Origin: Sutterellaceae bacterium
GTDB lineage: Bacteria; Pseudomonadota; Gammaproteobacteria; Burkholderiales; Burkholderiaceae_F
Assembly (NCBI GenBank): GCA_030531135.1
Contig: JAUNOJ010000030.1
Location: forward strand, 1 to 12,362
DNA: 12,362 nucleotides
Direction: 5' to 3'
Position 1 is the first letter of the stretch. Each line of letters begins with the position of its first letter. The notes beneath the pieces were generated by a model. The model was not told where the DNA came from. It saw nothing but the letters and a program-made list of their open reading frames with translations, and made no database searches. Shown here piece by piece: positions 6,101-12,362 of this stretch. A program made the position numbers and the translations under genes.

Positions 6101-6292
6101 ACCAAGCGTATGAAGCCCATGACCATTGACGGAAAACTGCAGCACGTCGTCGGTATGCCGCATCACTTCTCTTGGGCAACCAAGTTGGCAACGGGCGATA
6201 ACGTCAACGACTTGACGCCCAATGTGGGTGACCCCAACAGCTGGATTCCGGAATACAAGGCCTTCCTTGTCAATCTGGAACGCGCAGCTTAA
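3185..6292 (+). CDS. fdhA: formate dehydrogenase catalytic alpha subunit, Cys-type, Tat-exported
   Basis: This is the large molybdopterin (bis-MGD) subunit that oxidises formate to CO2. The 1035 residues are close to E. coli FdnG/FdoG (about 1016). An N-terminal Tat signal (SRRSFFK at 4-10, hydrophobic LLGSGGVAGALSGG, AAA near 30-32) sends the folded protein to the periplasmic face. A [4Fe-4S] site follows with C50, C53, C57 and C85 (ICCYCSGGC, then GLCPKG with Lys87). The metal-ligand segment RVCHSSTVAGLAPSFGRG puts C198 (codon TGC at 3776-3778) where FdnG/FdoG has selenocysteine, followed by the conserved His199. The C-terminal cofactor-binding domain has EHWQSGTQTRN and ends NDLTPNVGDPNS. 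Start: AGGAGG (3174-3179) lies 5 nt before the ATG and the Tat signal begins there. It is first of five co-directional genes and 36 nt before fdhB; it should be matured by FdhD/FdhE. Molybdenum or tungsten use cannot be told from sequence. Confidence 0.97.
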   Translation: MEVSRRSFFKRGFLLGSGGVAGALSGGSFAAAPKKKAYKLQNVKEVTNICCYCSGGCGTICSSRNGELINLEGDPDHPVNLGGLCPKGAAMWGLRNVVNKDRTTSLHPDRVLYPMVRRPGSTKWERLSWDQAAKEIARHVKKTRDASFVETEDGVTVNRCDGIASLGAAQLNNEEGWLVQKFARSLGIVAIDNQTRVCHSSTVAGLAPSFGRGSMTSHWCDFANSDVILTIGSNNVENHPLSSRWVERAQDKGATWIVIDPRYSRSAAQADIYGRLRPGTDIAFFGGLINYILQNDLWQKDYVLNFTNAACILRDDYKFDPDSGLFSGWDAKKQKYDDTTWGYDVDKKRHWNTEEGSPFAWVNKPGTPKFETPALKVLKRDLTLQDPRCVLNVMKEHYSRYTPEMVVRITGMDKDVLLKVWETYASTGKTDRAGSILYALGQTQHTYGSQNCRIMCVVQLLLGNVGIAGGGINALRGEPNVQGSTDVGASVHQAPGYLSWPTGAKHPTLADYLSTETYAAGYYSNKPKFWVSALREWFGENATVENDYCYDLLPKTSPKYGYGHYSTIMTFNQMRDEKIKGYFCWGMNPAHSTPNAKHARNSMAKLDWLVVADWFLTETADFWRAPDMKPEEINTECYFLPAALIFEKTGSINNSGRWIQWREKAVEPPGECKNDFEQMLLLWKEIRALYEKEGGACPDQILKTNMNYTIDGKPDIRALCWALNGYDVKTGKLLPGYAALQADGSTACGIWIFSGYYNNEADKLDPMKQPMTRRNKSDPTGLGLFPKWSYAWPANRRILYNRASADSKGRPYDPKRVLVEYKDGKWIQNDVGDFVTALPPDNNAFFMTWEQNARLFAYPMSDGPLPEHFEPHEAPVKNLLNGAGGNPCALFTDDPSVKRGNVKDFPFVVTTYSVVEHWQSGTQTRNIPWLNELIPCNFIELSEELAKEKGIKNGDMVRVWNNRGSVKVAAMVTKRMKPMTIDGKLQHVVGMPHHFSWATKLATGDNVNDLTPNVGDPNSWIPEYKAFLVNLERAA

Positions 6293-6327
6293 TTGGCACC
6301 GTGTGATGTGTATAAGGAGAAAAAATA

Positions 6328-7221
6328 ATGGCTAAGAAAGAAGTCGCCATGCTGTTTGACTCGTCGCACTGCACGGGCTGCAAGGGCTGTCAGGTCGCCT
6401 GCAAACAGTGGAACGTTTTACCGTCCCCGTTGGGACTCAATGAAAACAAGTTTACGGGCTCTTACCAGAGTCCCGCGGACTTAAACGGCAACACCCGTTT
6501 GGTGATGACGTTTAAGGAACACGAAAACGACAACAAGTTCCAACCGTTGAACTTTGCCATCGGTCGCCGTTCGTGCTTCCACTGTACCGATGCCGGTTGC
6601 GTCGAAGCTTGCTCGTCGGGTGCGCTTTATAAGACCGAAGAAGGTGTTGTGGCTTACGATACCGACAAGTGCAACGGTTGCACGTACTGCGAAGCCGCTT
6701 GCCCGTTCGACGTGCCGCGTTTCCGACCGACCGACGGCTGCATCGACAAGTGCACGTTGTGTTTCGATCGTTTGGAAGAAGGCGGTATTCCGGCTTGCGT
6801 CAAGACCTGCCAGCCCGAAGCTTTGATGTTCGGTACGCGTGAAGAAATGATCAAGAAGGGTCATGAACGCGTGGCGTTCTTAAAGAAGAAGGGCTTTGAA
6901 AAGGCAGAGCTTTACGGCGAACACGAAATGGGCGGCTTGCACATCATGCAGGTTTGCAAGCACGGCCACGAAGCCTACGGTCTGCCCACCAACCCGGTCA
7001 AGAACACGATGACGAGTGCCTCCAAGATGATGCGTACCGTCACCGGTGTCGGTACCGCCGCCGTGTTGGCAGGCTTGGCAGTGTCGTTTATCGCCGCCCG
7101 CGGTTATCGCCGCGACGACCTGACGGTGGAAGAAGCCAAGAAGCACTGGACGCCGGAGCAGCGCGCAACGGCCGATCGCGAGGTCAAAGAGCTTCTGGCC
7201 AATCAGGATCGTCAACACTAA
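6328..7221 (+). CDS. fdhB: formate dehydrogenase iron-sulfur beta subunit
   Basis: This is the electron-transfer subunit that carries electrons from the FdhA Fe-S centre to the cytochrome b subunit. Of 297 residues, about 165 hold four ferredoxin-type cysteine groups: C15-C18-C21-C25 (CTGCKGCQVAC), C83-C86-C91-C95 (CFHCTDAGCVEAC), C115-C118-C121-C125 (CNGCTYCEAAC), and C142, C145, C157, C161. Together they make the expected four [4Fe-4S] clusters. A single hydrophobic helix near 236-257 (VGTAAVLAGLAVSFIAARGY) anchors it, as in FdnH/FdoH. It has no Tat signal of its own, which fits export by hitch-hiking with FdhA. GGAG sits upstream of the ATG and fdhC starts 18 nt after the stop, so translation is probably coupled. 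Length and order match the respiratory (FDH-N/O) type. Confidence 0.96.
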   Translation: MAKKEVAMLFDSSHCTGCKGCQVACKQWNVLPSPLGLNENKFTGSYQSPADLNGNTRLVMTFKEHENDNKFQPLNFAIGRRSCFHCTDAGCVEACSSGALYKTEEGVVAYDTDKCNGCTYCEAACPFDVPRFRPTDGCIDKCTLCFDRLEEGGIPACVKTCQPEALMFGTREEMIKKGHERVAFLKKKGFEKAELYGEHEMGGLHIMQVCKHGHEAYGLPTNPVKNTMTSASKMMRTVTGVGTAAVLAGLAVSFIAARGYRRDDLTVEEAKKHWTPEQRATADREVKELLANQDRQH

Positions 7222-7239
7222 CGCAAAAAGGAGAAAAGT

Positions 7240-7965
7240 ATGACTCGCTATATTCAGCGTCATTCGCTGCTGACTCGCGTCACGCACGGTGTGGCAGCCA
7301 TCGCCTGCATCCTGCTTGCGGTCACGGGCGTATTCGTTTTCGTCCCCGATTTGGGGGGCGGTATTATGGGCGGGGAGTTCACGCGCGCCATGCGCATGCT
7401 TCACCGTGTTTTGGCAATTCCCTTCATTCTGGGGCCGCTTTTTGCGATCATCCGTTCGCCCAAGGGCTTTGTCCATCTCTTTAAAGAAGACATCTTCGGC
7501 AAGTGGGACAAGGACGACTTTACGTGGGCCATGAAGTTCCCGTTTTATCTGTTTGCGCCGGGCAAGGTTCACATGCCTCCGCAGCATCACGTGAAATCGG
7601 CTCAGCGTTTGGCCGACGGCGCTTTGGTGTTCTTCTGCATCATCATGGCAGTGACCGGCATGATCCTGTGGCTCAATACGGGTTTGCTCCCCGACGGGAC
7701 GGGTAAGGTGGCGTTTTCTGCCGAAACCCTGATGGTGGCGCGCTTATTGCACGACATCTTCTTCTTCCTGACGGTGTTCGTGGGTATCGCCCACATCTAC
7801 TTGGGTGCCGGTATCTTCCAGCCCTACCGCGGTACGGCACGCATCATGTTCGGCGACGGTAAGGTCAGTGAACCCGATGCGGTCTATCACTGGGGCTACT
7901 GGGCCAACGAAGAAATCGCTTTGGGTAAGAACGTTACCGAAGTGAAAGACGCCAAAGCCAAGTAA
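7240..7965 (+). CDS. fdhC: formate dehydrogenase cytochrome b gamma subunit
   Basis: This is the di-haem membrane anchor that passes electrons to the quinone pool. It has 241 residues and four hydrophobic segments, roughly 16-36, 52-72, 124-147 and 168-192. Candidate haem ligands are H16, H55, H171 and H185. The pair spacings (39 and 14 residues) equal those of the E. coli FdnI ligands (18/57 and 155/169), which supports two haem b groups. The loop with HMPPQHH (111-117) and the C-terminal YHWGYWANEE are also typical of the family. It starts at the ATG after AAGGAG, 18 nt after fdhB. The C-terminal tail is charged. After the stop, a 178-nt gap with three hairpins separates it from fdhE, so the structural genes may be expressed more strongly than the maturation genes. 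In methanogens the symbol fdhC means an FNT-type transporter; here it means the cytochrome subunit. Confidence 0.95.
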   Translation: MTRYIQRHSLLTRVTHGVAAIACILLAVTGVFVFVPDLGGGIMGGEFTRAMRMLHRVLAIPFILGPLFAIIRSPKGFVHLFKEDIFGKWDKDDFTWAMKFPFYLFAPGKVHMPPQHHVKSAQRLADGALVFFCIIMAVTGMILWLNTGLLPDGTGKVAFSAETLMVARLLHDIFFFLTVFVGIAHIYLGAGIFQPYRGTARIMFGDGKVSEPDAVYHWGYWANEEIALGKNVTEVKDAKAK

Positions 7966-7972
7966 AATGACG

Positions 7973-8000
7973 CCTCAAAGCTTTTGAGGATACCTCAAAA
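7973..8000 (+). repeat. overlapping mutually exclusive hairpins after fdhC
   Basis: CCTCAAA occurs at 7973-7979 and again at 7993-7999, flanking TTTTGAGG (7982-7989). The central strand can pair with either copy: the left pairing gives seven bp with a GCT loop, the right pairing (CCTCAAAA, 7993-8000) eight bp with an ATA loop. Such a toggle could tune processing or read-through between fdhC and fdhE. Confidence 0.5.
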
Positions 8001-8041
8001 AAGCGAAAGGATTGCGAATGTTTTCGACGATCCTTTCGCTT
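8001..8041 (+). terminator. long hairpin between fdhC and fdhE; terminator-like on the minus strand
   Basis: AAGCGAAAGGAT (8001-8012) and ATCCTTTCGCTT (8030-8041) are a perfect 12-bp inverted repeat with a 17-nt loop that can itself pair CGAA/TTCG. Rightward it is followed by TAAAGTG, so it is a weak terminator or an mRNA-stabilising stem for fdhABC. Leftward the stem runs into a run of six T, the pattern of an intrinsic terminator for antisense transcription. Confidence 0.5.
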
Positions 8042-8083
8042 AAAGTGTATTTTGACCCCAAAAAAGAGAAAATTCCCTTTCTT

Positions 8084-8119
8084 TTCAACACCTGAAATGC
8101 AGTTTTTTTCGGTGTTGAA
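8084..8119 (+). promoter_or_regulatory. hairpin just upstream of fdhE
   Basis: TTCAACACC (8084-8092) and GGTGTTGAA (8111-8119) are perfectly complementary over nine bp, with an 18-nt loop containing seven T. It ends 24 nt before the fdhE ATG. It could be an attenuating stem, a stability element, or an operator dyad for a small promoter in the gap. I see no convincing -35/-10 pair between them. Confidence 0.35.
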
Positions 8120-8143
8120 CAAACAAAAAAGAGACGAATTGCC

Positions 8144-9034
8144 ATGCTCAATGCAAAATCTATCGATCGCTCCATTGCCAAGTACAGCCAGACCGATGAC
8201 GAATCCTTGAAAGAAGGCTTGGCCATTTTCGGAACGCTTGCCAAAACGGCCGCTCAAATTGCGGGCGACATCAAGCAAGACGACATCGTTTGGACCAAGG
8301 ACGAATTGATGGCCGCTCTGAGCGGCAAAGCAACGCTGTTGAGCACAGGCAAAGTGAAGATCGATCCGGCCGCTTTTGAAGCTGCACTCAAAACCATGGC
8401 CGCAAGCTTTATCGAAGCTGCCCAGTTGCCCGACGATCTGCGCTCCATTTGCGAATCGGTCAATTGGGCCGAATATGCCGTACCGGCCTTGGTCGAAACG
8501 GCGGCAAAGGATCCTTTGAAGTATATGGATGCCATCGAAGCGTTAAGCGACGACGAAGACCTTCTGGACGTCTTTATCTTCCCGGTGGTAGGTTCGACTT
8601 TGCGCGCTTTTTTAGACGGTTATGCGACCGAAGCCAGTCGCGAAATCGATGCTTTGATGCCGGACACCACTCATATCGAACGCCCCGTCGCTTGCCCCGT
8701 GTGCGGCAGCACCGCAGCTATTGCGGCTGTGGCCGAAACGCAGCACGCAGGTAACGTCAAGCGTCTTTACTGCACCTGTTGCGGCGCCGACTGGAAGTTC
8801 GAACGCATTCGTTGTGCAATCTGCGGCGACGAGGCCGTCAGCGACTTGGAATACGTGCACGAAGAAAACGATGAAAAGCATCGCTTGCACGTCTGTAAGG
8901 GTTGCGGTCAGACGATGCCCACGGTCTTTGCGGGCGAAGCACTGGGCTTTAGCCCGGATATCGAAGCCATCGTGATGAGCCGTTTGGAAGCTTATTTCGA
9001 CGAGACGCACGAGGCGCCGCAAGAAAACGCTTAA
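8144..9034 (+). CDS. fdhE: formate dehydrogenase accessory protein FdhE
   Basis: This is a cytoplasmic maturation factor that binds the formate dehydrogenase catalytic subunit before export. Of 296 residues, the N-terminal ~175 are helical and acidic. The C-terminal half carries four CxxC pairs typical of FdhE: CPVC at 184-187, CTCC at 210-213, CAIC at 224-227 and CKGC at 251-254, arranged as two rubredoxin-like zinc/iron ribbons. Length is close to the usual ~300. The ATG at 8144 has only a weak purine stretch (AAGAGA) upstream, weaker than the sites of fdhABC, suggesting lower translation. It is separated from fdhC by the 178-nt hairpin-rich gap and is 26 nt before fdhD, with which it is presumably co-transcribed. 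The separate placement of maturation genes after the structural genes fits their catalytic, sub-stoichiometric role. Confidence 0.94.
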   Translation: MLNAKSIDRSIAKYSQTDDESLKEGLAIFGTLAKTAAQIAGDIKQDDIVWTKDELMAALSGKATLLSTGKVKIDPAAFEAALKTMAASFIEAAQLPDDLRSICESVNWAEYAVPALVETAAKDPLKYMDAIEALSDDEDLLDVFIFPVVGSTLRAFLDGYATEASREIDALMPDTTHIERPVACPVCGSTAAIAAVAETQHAGNVKRLYCTCCGADWKFERIRCAICGDEAVSDLEYVHEENDEKHRLHVCKGCGQTMPTVFAGEALGFSPDIEAIVMSRLEAYFDETHEAPQENA

Positions 9035-9060
9035 TCCATAGAGTCTTTCGGGAGAAAGTC

Positions 9061-9879
9061 ATGTCCGAAGGTGAAGCCAAACTCGACCGCGTCGAGGGTG
9101 CCAAGCGTGTCACCGTCTATAAGCCGCAAAGTGCGCTTGCGCAAGAAGATTGGGTAGCTGAAGAAGTGCCTGTGGCTTTGGTTTATAACGGCATTTCGCA
9201 TGTCGTGATGATGACTACGCCCTTAGACTTGGAAAACTTCGCCCTGGGCTTTTCTTTGGCCGAAGGCATCGTCAAAACGCCGCAGGAAATCTATGAGATG
9301 GATGTGGTCGACGGGTGCGGTGCGGGCAAAGAGGTGCGCATGACGGTTGCGTCCGAAGCTTTTTGGAAGCTCAAAGAACGTCGTCGAGCATTGACGGGGC
9401 GCACGGGGTGCGGCATCTGCGGAGTGGAGAGCATCAACGACGCCGTCAGGCACGTAGACAAACTGCCTTTTAGACAAACGTTTGACATGGCGCACTACGC
9501 ACAGGCGCTTTCCTACTTGGCCGAAGTGGAAAAGTTGGGCGAATTGACGGGCTGCACGCATGCGGCCGTTTGGGTCAATCCCGACGGCTCGATGGCCGGC
9601 GGCGCCGAGGATGTCGGACGTCACGTGGCGCTTGACAAATTGCTCGGCAAACGCGCGCGCAACGGCTGGACGGACGGAGCCCTTGTCGTGAGTTCGCGCG
9701 CGTCCTACGAGATGATTCAAAAGGCCGCGATGTGCGGCGTGGAAATCATGTTTGCGGTTTCGGCTCCGACTGCCTTGGCCATTAAAGTTGCAAACGAGTG
9801 CGGTTTGACCTTGGCGGCTTTCTGCCGGGCGCAGCGCACCAACGTTTATACGCATCCCCAACGTCTGATCGGTCTGTGA
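9061..9879 (+). CDS. fdhD: sulfur carrier / sulfurtransferase FdhD for formate dehydrogenase
   Basis: FdhD takes sulfur from the cysteine desulfurase IscS and delivers it to the bis-MGD cofactor of formate dehydrogenase, a step needed for activity. The 272 residues match the family length. The flexible catalytic loop GRTGCGICG (113-121) carries C117 and C120, equivalent to the essential CxxC pair of E. coli FdhD. Other signatures are [11 protein letters not shown] (60-70), [15 protein letters not shown] (180-194) and the [13 protein letters not shown] helix (211-223). The ATG at 9061 follows GGGAGA (9050-9055) at normal spacing; the fdhE stop is 26 nt upstream, so the two form one unit. A strong terminator follows the stop, closing the operon. 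FdhD enzymes serve both Sec- and Cys-type formate dehydrogenases, so its presence fits the Cys-type FdhA here. Confidence 0.96.
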   Translation: MSEGEAKLDRVEGAKRVTVYKPQSALAQEDWVAEEVPVALVYNGISHVVMMTTPLDLENFALGFSLAEGIVKTPQEIYEMDVVDGCGAGKEVRMTVASEAFWKLKERRRALTGRTGCGICGVESINDAVRHVDKLPFRQTFDMAHYAQALSYLAEVEKLGELTGCTHAAVWVNPDGSMAGGAEDVGRHVALDKLLGKRARNGWTDGALVVSSRASYEMIQKAAMCGVEIMFAVSAPTALAIKVANECGLTLAAFCRAQRTNVYTHPQRLIGL

Positions 9880-9902
9880 CTCAGCCGATAGAAAAGAAAA
9901 TG

Positions 9903-9939
9903 AAAAGCCCTGCCGAGAAATTTCGAGCAGGGCTTTTTT
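9903..9939 (+). terminator. bidirectional intrinsic terminator between fdhD and metK
   Basis: AAAAGCCCTGC (9903-9913) pairs with GCAGGGCTTTT (9927-9937), an 11-bp stem, followed by T to 9939. The A-run on the left gives T on the other strand, so it can stop both the rightward fdh transcript and the leftward metK transcript. Confidence 0.9.
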
Positions 9940-9943
9940 CGGT

Positions 9944-9975
9944 CTCGGGCTCTCGAACAGTGTCCGAGAGCCGAG
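9944..9975. repeat. second stable hairpin at the metK 3' end
   Basis: CTCGGGCTCTCG (9944-9955) pairs with CGAGAGCCGAG (9965-9975), eleven GC-rich pairs with one bulged G and a 9-nt loop. It has no T-run on either side. Being 9 nt from the metK stop, it probably stabilises the metK transcript ahead of the 9903-9939 terminator. Confidence 0.55.
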
Positions 9976-9984
9976 TGCAAGAAA

Positions 9985-11163
9985 TTACAGACCGGCCTGT
10001 TCGCGCAAAATGGCGGCCTTGTCGGTCTTTTCCCACGTGAATTCCGGTTCTTCACGACCGAAGTGACCGTATGCGGCGGTCTTGGAATAGATGGGACGAC
10101 GCATATCGAGCATTTCGATGATGCCGCCCGGACGCAGGTCGAAATTCTTACGCACGAGTTCGGCGATCTTTTCGTCGGCAATCACGCCGGTACCCTGGGT
10201 CAGAACGGTGATGTTCATGGGTTCGGCCACGCCGATGGCGTAGGCGACCTGAACCTGACAGCGCTTGGCCAAACCTGCGGCCACGACATTCTTGGCAACG
10301 TAACGGCAGGCATAGGCGGCCGAACGGTCGACCTTGGTCGGATCCTTGCCGGAGAAGGCGCCGCCGCCGTGCGGGCACGTGCCGCCGTAGGTGTCCACAA
10401 TGATCTTGCGACCGGTCAAACCGCAGTCGCCCTGCGGGCCGCCCACGACGAAACGACCGGTGGGGTTCACCAAGAACTTGGTGTCCTTGATCCATTCGGC
10501 AGGCATCACCGGACGAATGATGTTTTCCACCACGGCTTCGATGAATTCGGGCTTCATCTGCAGGCCGTCGCTCCATTCGGGCGAGTGCTGGGTGCTCAAA
10601 ACGATGGTGTCGGCGGAAACGGGCTTGCCGTCGACGTAGCGCAGCGTCACCTGGCTCTTGGCGTCGGGGCGCAAGTAGGGCATCAAACCGTTGCGGCGCA
10701 CTTCGCTTTGGCGCTGCATCAAGCGGTGAGAGTAGTAGATGGCAGCCGGCATTAACGTCGGGGTTTCGTCACAGGCAAAACCGAACATCAAACCCTGATC
10801 GCCCGCACCCTGCGTCAACGGATCGTTGTGGCGAGCGTCCACGCCCTGAGCGATGTCGTTGGACTGCTTGTCGTAGCCCACCAAAACGGAGCAACCCTTG
10901 TGGTCGATACCGTATTCGGTGTTGTCGTAACCGATGTTCTTGAGAACGTTGCGCGTCAGATCGATGTAGTCGACCGTTGCGTTGGTGGTGATTTCACCGG
11001 CCAAGACCACCAGACCCGTGGTGCAAAGCGTTTCGGCCGCCACGCGGCTCATCGGGTCTTGTGCCAAGCAGGCATCCAAGACGGCATCGGAAATCTGATC
11101 GGCGACTTTGTCAGGATGACCTTCGCTCACAGATTCGGAAGTAAAAAGAAAATCGCTGGCCAT
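9985..11163 (-). CDS. metK: S-adenosylmethionine synthetase
   Basis: This enzyme makes SAM from methionine and ATP in the cytoplasm and is usually essential. The 392 residues are close to E. coli MetK (384). ATP- and metal-binding signatures are present in order: [11 protein letters not shown] (13-23), the [10 protein letters not shown] signature 1 (119-128) and the P-loop-like [19 protein letters not shown] signature 2 (266-284). The start at 11163 is chosen because AAGGAG (11177-11172) stands 8 nt upstream and [19 protein letters not shown] is the normal N-terminus. A TTG seven codons earlier would read through that ribosome site. The gene is convergent with fdhD, sharing the terminator at 9903-9939, and is 279 nt downstream of the FNT gene on the same strand. 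A probable promoter lies at 11188-11217. I see no SAM riboswitch in the leader. Confidence 0.97.
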   Translation of the reverse strand: MASDFLFTSESVSEGHPDKVADQISDAVLDACLAQDPMSRVAAETLCTTGLVVLAGEITTNATVDYIDLTRNVLKNIGYDNTEYGIDHKGCSVLVGYDKQSNDIAQGVDARHNDPLTQGAGDQGLMFGFACDETPTLMPAAIYYSHRLMQRQSEVRRNGLMPYLRPDAKSQVTLRYVDGKPVSADTIVLSTQHSPEWSDGLQMKPEFIEAVVENIIRPVMPAEWIKDTKFLVNPTGRFVVGGPQGDCGLTGRKIIVDTYGGTCPHGGGAFSGKDPTKVDRSAAYACRYVAKNVVAAGLAKRCQVQVAYAIGVAEPMNITVLTQGTGVIADEKIAELVRKNFDLRPGGIIEMLDMRRPIYSKTAAYGHFGREEPEFTWEKTDKAAILREQAGL

Positions 11164-11171
11164 TTGCCTAG

Positions 11172-11177
11172 CTCCTT
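11172..11177 (-). promoter_or_regulatory. ribosome binding site that fixes the metK start
   Basis: AAGGAG on the minus strand lies 8 nt before the ATG at 11163. The longer TTG reading from 11184 would contain this site inside the coding region, which argues for the shorter protein. Confidence 0.75.
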
Positions 11178-11187
11178 CATTCAAAGC

Positions 11188-11217
11188 GTTATATACAAAG
11201 GCAAGCGCCTAACGCAA
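11188..11217 (-). promoter_or_regulatory. probable metK promoter with nested dyads
   Basis: On the minus strand TTGCGT (11217-11212) and TATAAC (11193-11188) are 18 nt apart, placing the start near 11181 and giving a very short leader. AGGC-AAGC-GCCT (11199-11210) sits in the spacer, and GCGTTA/TAACGC (11186-11191 and 11210-11215) overlaps the -10 and -35. Either could be an operator; a methionine-pathway repressor would be the obvious candidate, but no known box is matched. Confidence 0.4.
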
Positions 11218-11287
11218 TTTGAACTCGAAGCGGAAATGTTCCAGCGACGTCATGCGGCAGACGCTTTAGCGGTATTTGGATCACTCC

Positions 11288-11412
11288 GTCGCCCCGCAAG
11301 TTGTCTTCATTAACTCGGCGACTTATGGGGCGCAATCATACGCTAGTTTTTTGTGCTTTGGAGCCGCAGAAACAAATATATTTGATTTTTCATTTCTTTT
11401 TCACGCGGCTCC
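11288..11412. repeat. inverted repeats in the FNT-metK gap
   Basis: The gap 11164-11442 holds no gene. GTCGCC (11288-11293) pairs with GGCGAC (11317-11322) with inner AGTT/AACT (11299-11302, 11312-11315). CGCCCC (11290-11295) can pair instead with GGGGCG (11327-11332). GGAGCCGC (11360-11367) pairs with GCGGCTCC (11405-11412) around a 37-nt AT-rich loop containing the palindrome CAAATATATTTG (11373-11384). None is followed by a clear T-run on the minus strand. They may terminate the FNT message weakly or protect its 3' end. Confidence 0.4.
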
Positions 11413-11442
11413 GTCCATTTGTTTTTTGTCAAAAGAGTTGCG

Positions 11443-12315
11443 TCAGGCACTTTTTTTGAGTTTGCCGTGCACGAGCGTATAGACGATCGTCACAAGAACG
11501 GCGCCGCCTGCAATATTGCCTAAGGTGACCGGAATCAGATTGTCGATGAAAAATGTCTGCCAGTTTGCCGTGAGCGCCGTGGCTTTGCCCGCTTCGACCA
11601 AAGCCGTGTAACGGGGGTCGGTGCCCGTTAAAATCGCAGCCGGAATAAAGAACATGTTGGCGATGCAGTGCTCCATCCCCATGGCAACGAAGGCCATGGT
11701 GGGAAACCAAAGCGCGATGATTTTGCCTGCGACTTCCTTGGCGGCATAAGCGGCGTAAACGGCCAAGCACACCAACCAGTTGCAGCCCACAGCACGCCAA
11801 AACGCTTCCATAAAGCCCAAAGACGTCTTGCCGTTGGCAAGCTTCACCAGACCTTCGGCCCAGGGCATGGTGGCATCCACCCCCACACCGACCTTTTCAA
11901 AAATAAGCCCGCTTGCCCAGACCATGCACACGGCTACAAAGAGGGCGCCTGCGAAGTTGCCGATCCAAGAGTAGGCACCCGCTAAAAAGCTCGACTTGAC
12001 GCCGATTTCGCCCTGGGTTTTGGCTGCGGTCAAGGTCATGCAGTTGCCGGTGAAAAGGTCTGCGCCGCAAATGACAACAAGCATCAATCCCAGCGGAAAG
12101 ACTGCGGCAAAGACGAGTTTACTCATCGAACCCCAGGTTTCCCAAGGAAGCGCTAAACCGCAGCGCACGGCCAAGTAGCCGCCCAAAGCGATATAGGCGC
12201 CGGCCAAAAAGGTGAGCGCTGCCGTTTGCAGTGCCGTTTGTTTGGTGCGGCCGATTCCGCCTGTGGTTGCAGTCGCCAAAAGCGCCTGATAGCCGTTGGT
12301 GATTTCAAAAGCCAT
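11443..12315 (-). CDS. focA: formate/nitrite transporter (FNT) family channel, FocA-like
   Basis: This is an inner-membrane pentameric channel family that moves formate, nitrite or similar small anions. The 290 residues match FocA (285) better than NirC (268). Hydrophobic segments are near 30-50, 66-86, 108-134, 170-190, 198-228 and 258-283, the expected six. Family signatures are CGADLFTGNCM (83-93), which forms the broken helix and omega loop with the Thr at 90, and MGMEHCIANMFFIP (212-225), carrying the conserved central His (H216; FocA His209). The FNLIPVT-type helix appears as NLIPVTLGNIAGG (259-271). AGGAG lies 8 nt before the ATG at 12315. Next to a formate dehydrogenase operon, formate uptake or export is the likely role, but nitrite or hydrosulfide cannot be excluded by sequence. 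The promoter is not in the 47 nt visible upstream. The symbol is given by similarity, not proof. Confidence 0.88.
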   Translation of the reverse strand: MAFEITNGYQALLATATTGGIGRTKQTALQTAALTFLAGAYIALGGYLAVRCGLALPWETWGSMSKLVFAAVFPLGLMLVVICGADLFTGNCMTLTAAKTQGEIGVKSSFLAGAYSWIGNFAGALFVAVCMVWASGLIFEKVGVGVDATMPWAEGLVKLANGKTSLGFMEAFWRAVGCNWLVCLAVYAAYAAKEVAGKIIALWFPTMAFVAMGMEHCIANMFFIPAAILTGTDPRYTALVEAGKATALTANWQTFFIDNLIPVTLGNIAGGAVLVTIVYTLVHGKLKKSA

Positions 12316-12362
12316 GAAAGACTCTCCTAAAAAGTTGAAAATGCCAAAAATGCGGATGCGAG

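Noticed and set aside
11164..11442. SAM or SAH riboswitch upstream of metK
   Set aside because: None of the conserved cores I know (SAM-I, SAM-II, SAH) is visible on the minus strand, and the predicted metK leader is only ~18 nt.
1..12362. Insertion sequence, prophage, CRISPR or tRNA genes
   Set aside because: No transposase, integrase, phage gene, spaced direct-repeat array or tRNA-like cloverleaf was found on either strand.

Overview
The window reads as chromosomal DNA of an anaerobic or microaerobic Gram-negative bacterium, most likely a betaproteobacterium (Burkholderiales, perhaps a Sutterella-like gut organism). That placement is inference from the mid-50s GC coding style with strong GAA/AAG/TTG codon preference, the long tryptophanyl-tRNA synthetase with a C-terminal extra domain, and the Cys-type respiratory formate dehydrogenase operon. 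No mobile element, CRISPR array, tRNA or rRNA gene was seen.

Layout. (1) 3-491: C-terminal end of an unrecognised, glycine/valine-rich protein. (2) 583-968: a molbindin gene (mop, molybdate binding) with its own promoter, a dyad operator over the -10 box and a textbook UUCG-loop terminator. (3) 1038-1251: a promoter-to-terminator unit with no credible protein, read as a candidate small RNA of about 180 nt. Its promoter matches the mop promoter in position and core sequence. (4) 1257-2597, minus strand: trpS with a DUF1508-like C-terminal extension. (5) 2713-3184: an FNR-like box and a long AT-rich leader. The leader holds a compact three-way-junction RNA that pairs with the Shine-Dalgarno of a 23-codon CxxC leader ORF. 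(6) 3185-9879: the formate dehydrogenase operon fdhA-fdhB-fdhC-fdhE-fdhD (Tat-exported molybdopterin subunit with Cys in place of selenocysteine, Fe-S subunit, cytochrome b subunit, and two maturation factors). A hairpin-rich gap lies between fdhC and fdhE. (7) 9903-9975: terminator hairpins shared with the convergent metK. (8) 9985-11163, minus strand: metK. (9) 11443-12315, minus strand: a FocA-like formate/nitrite channel.

How they fit together. FdhABC would oxidise formate on the periplasmic side of the membrane and pass electrons through Fe-S centres and haem b to quinone. FdhD and FdhE mature the enzyme in the cytoplasm before Tat export. Mop would buffer the molybdate needed for the cofactor. 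The FNT channel could move formate across the inner membrane. trpS and metK are housekeeping genes flanking this block.

The least explained parts are the noncoding ones: the fdh leader (structured RNA, leader ORF and a second overlapping ORF), the candidate sRNA downstream of mop, and the hairpin cluster separating the structural from the maturation genes.
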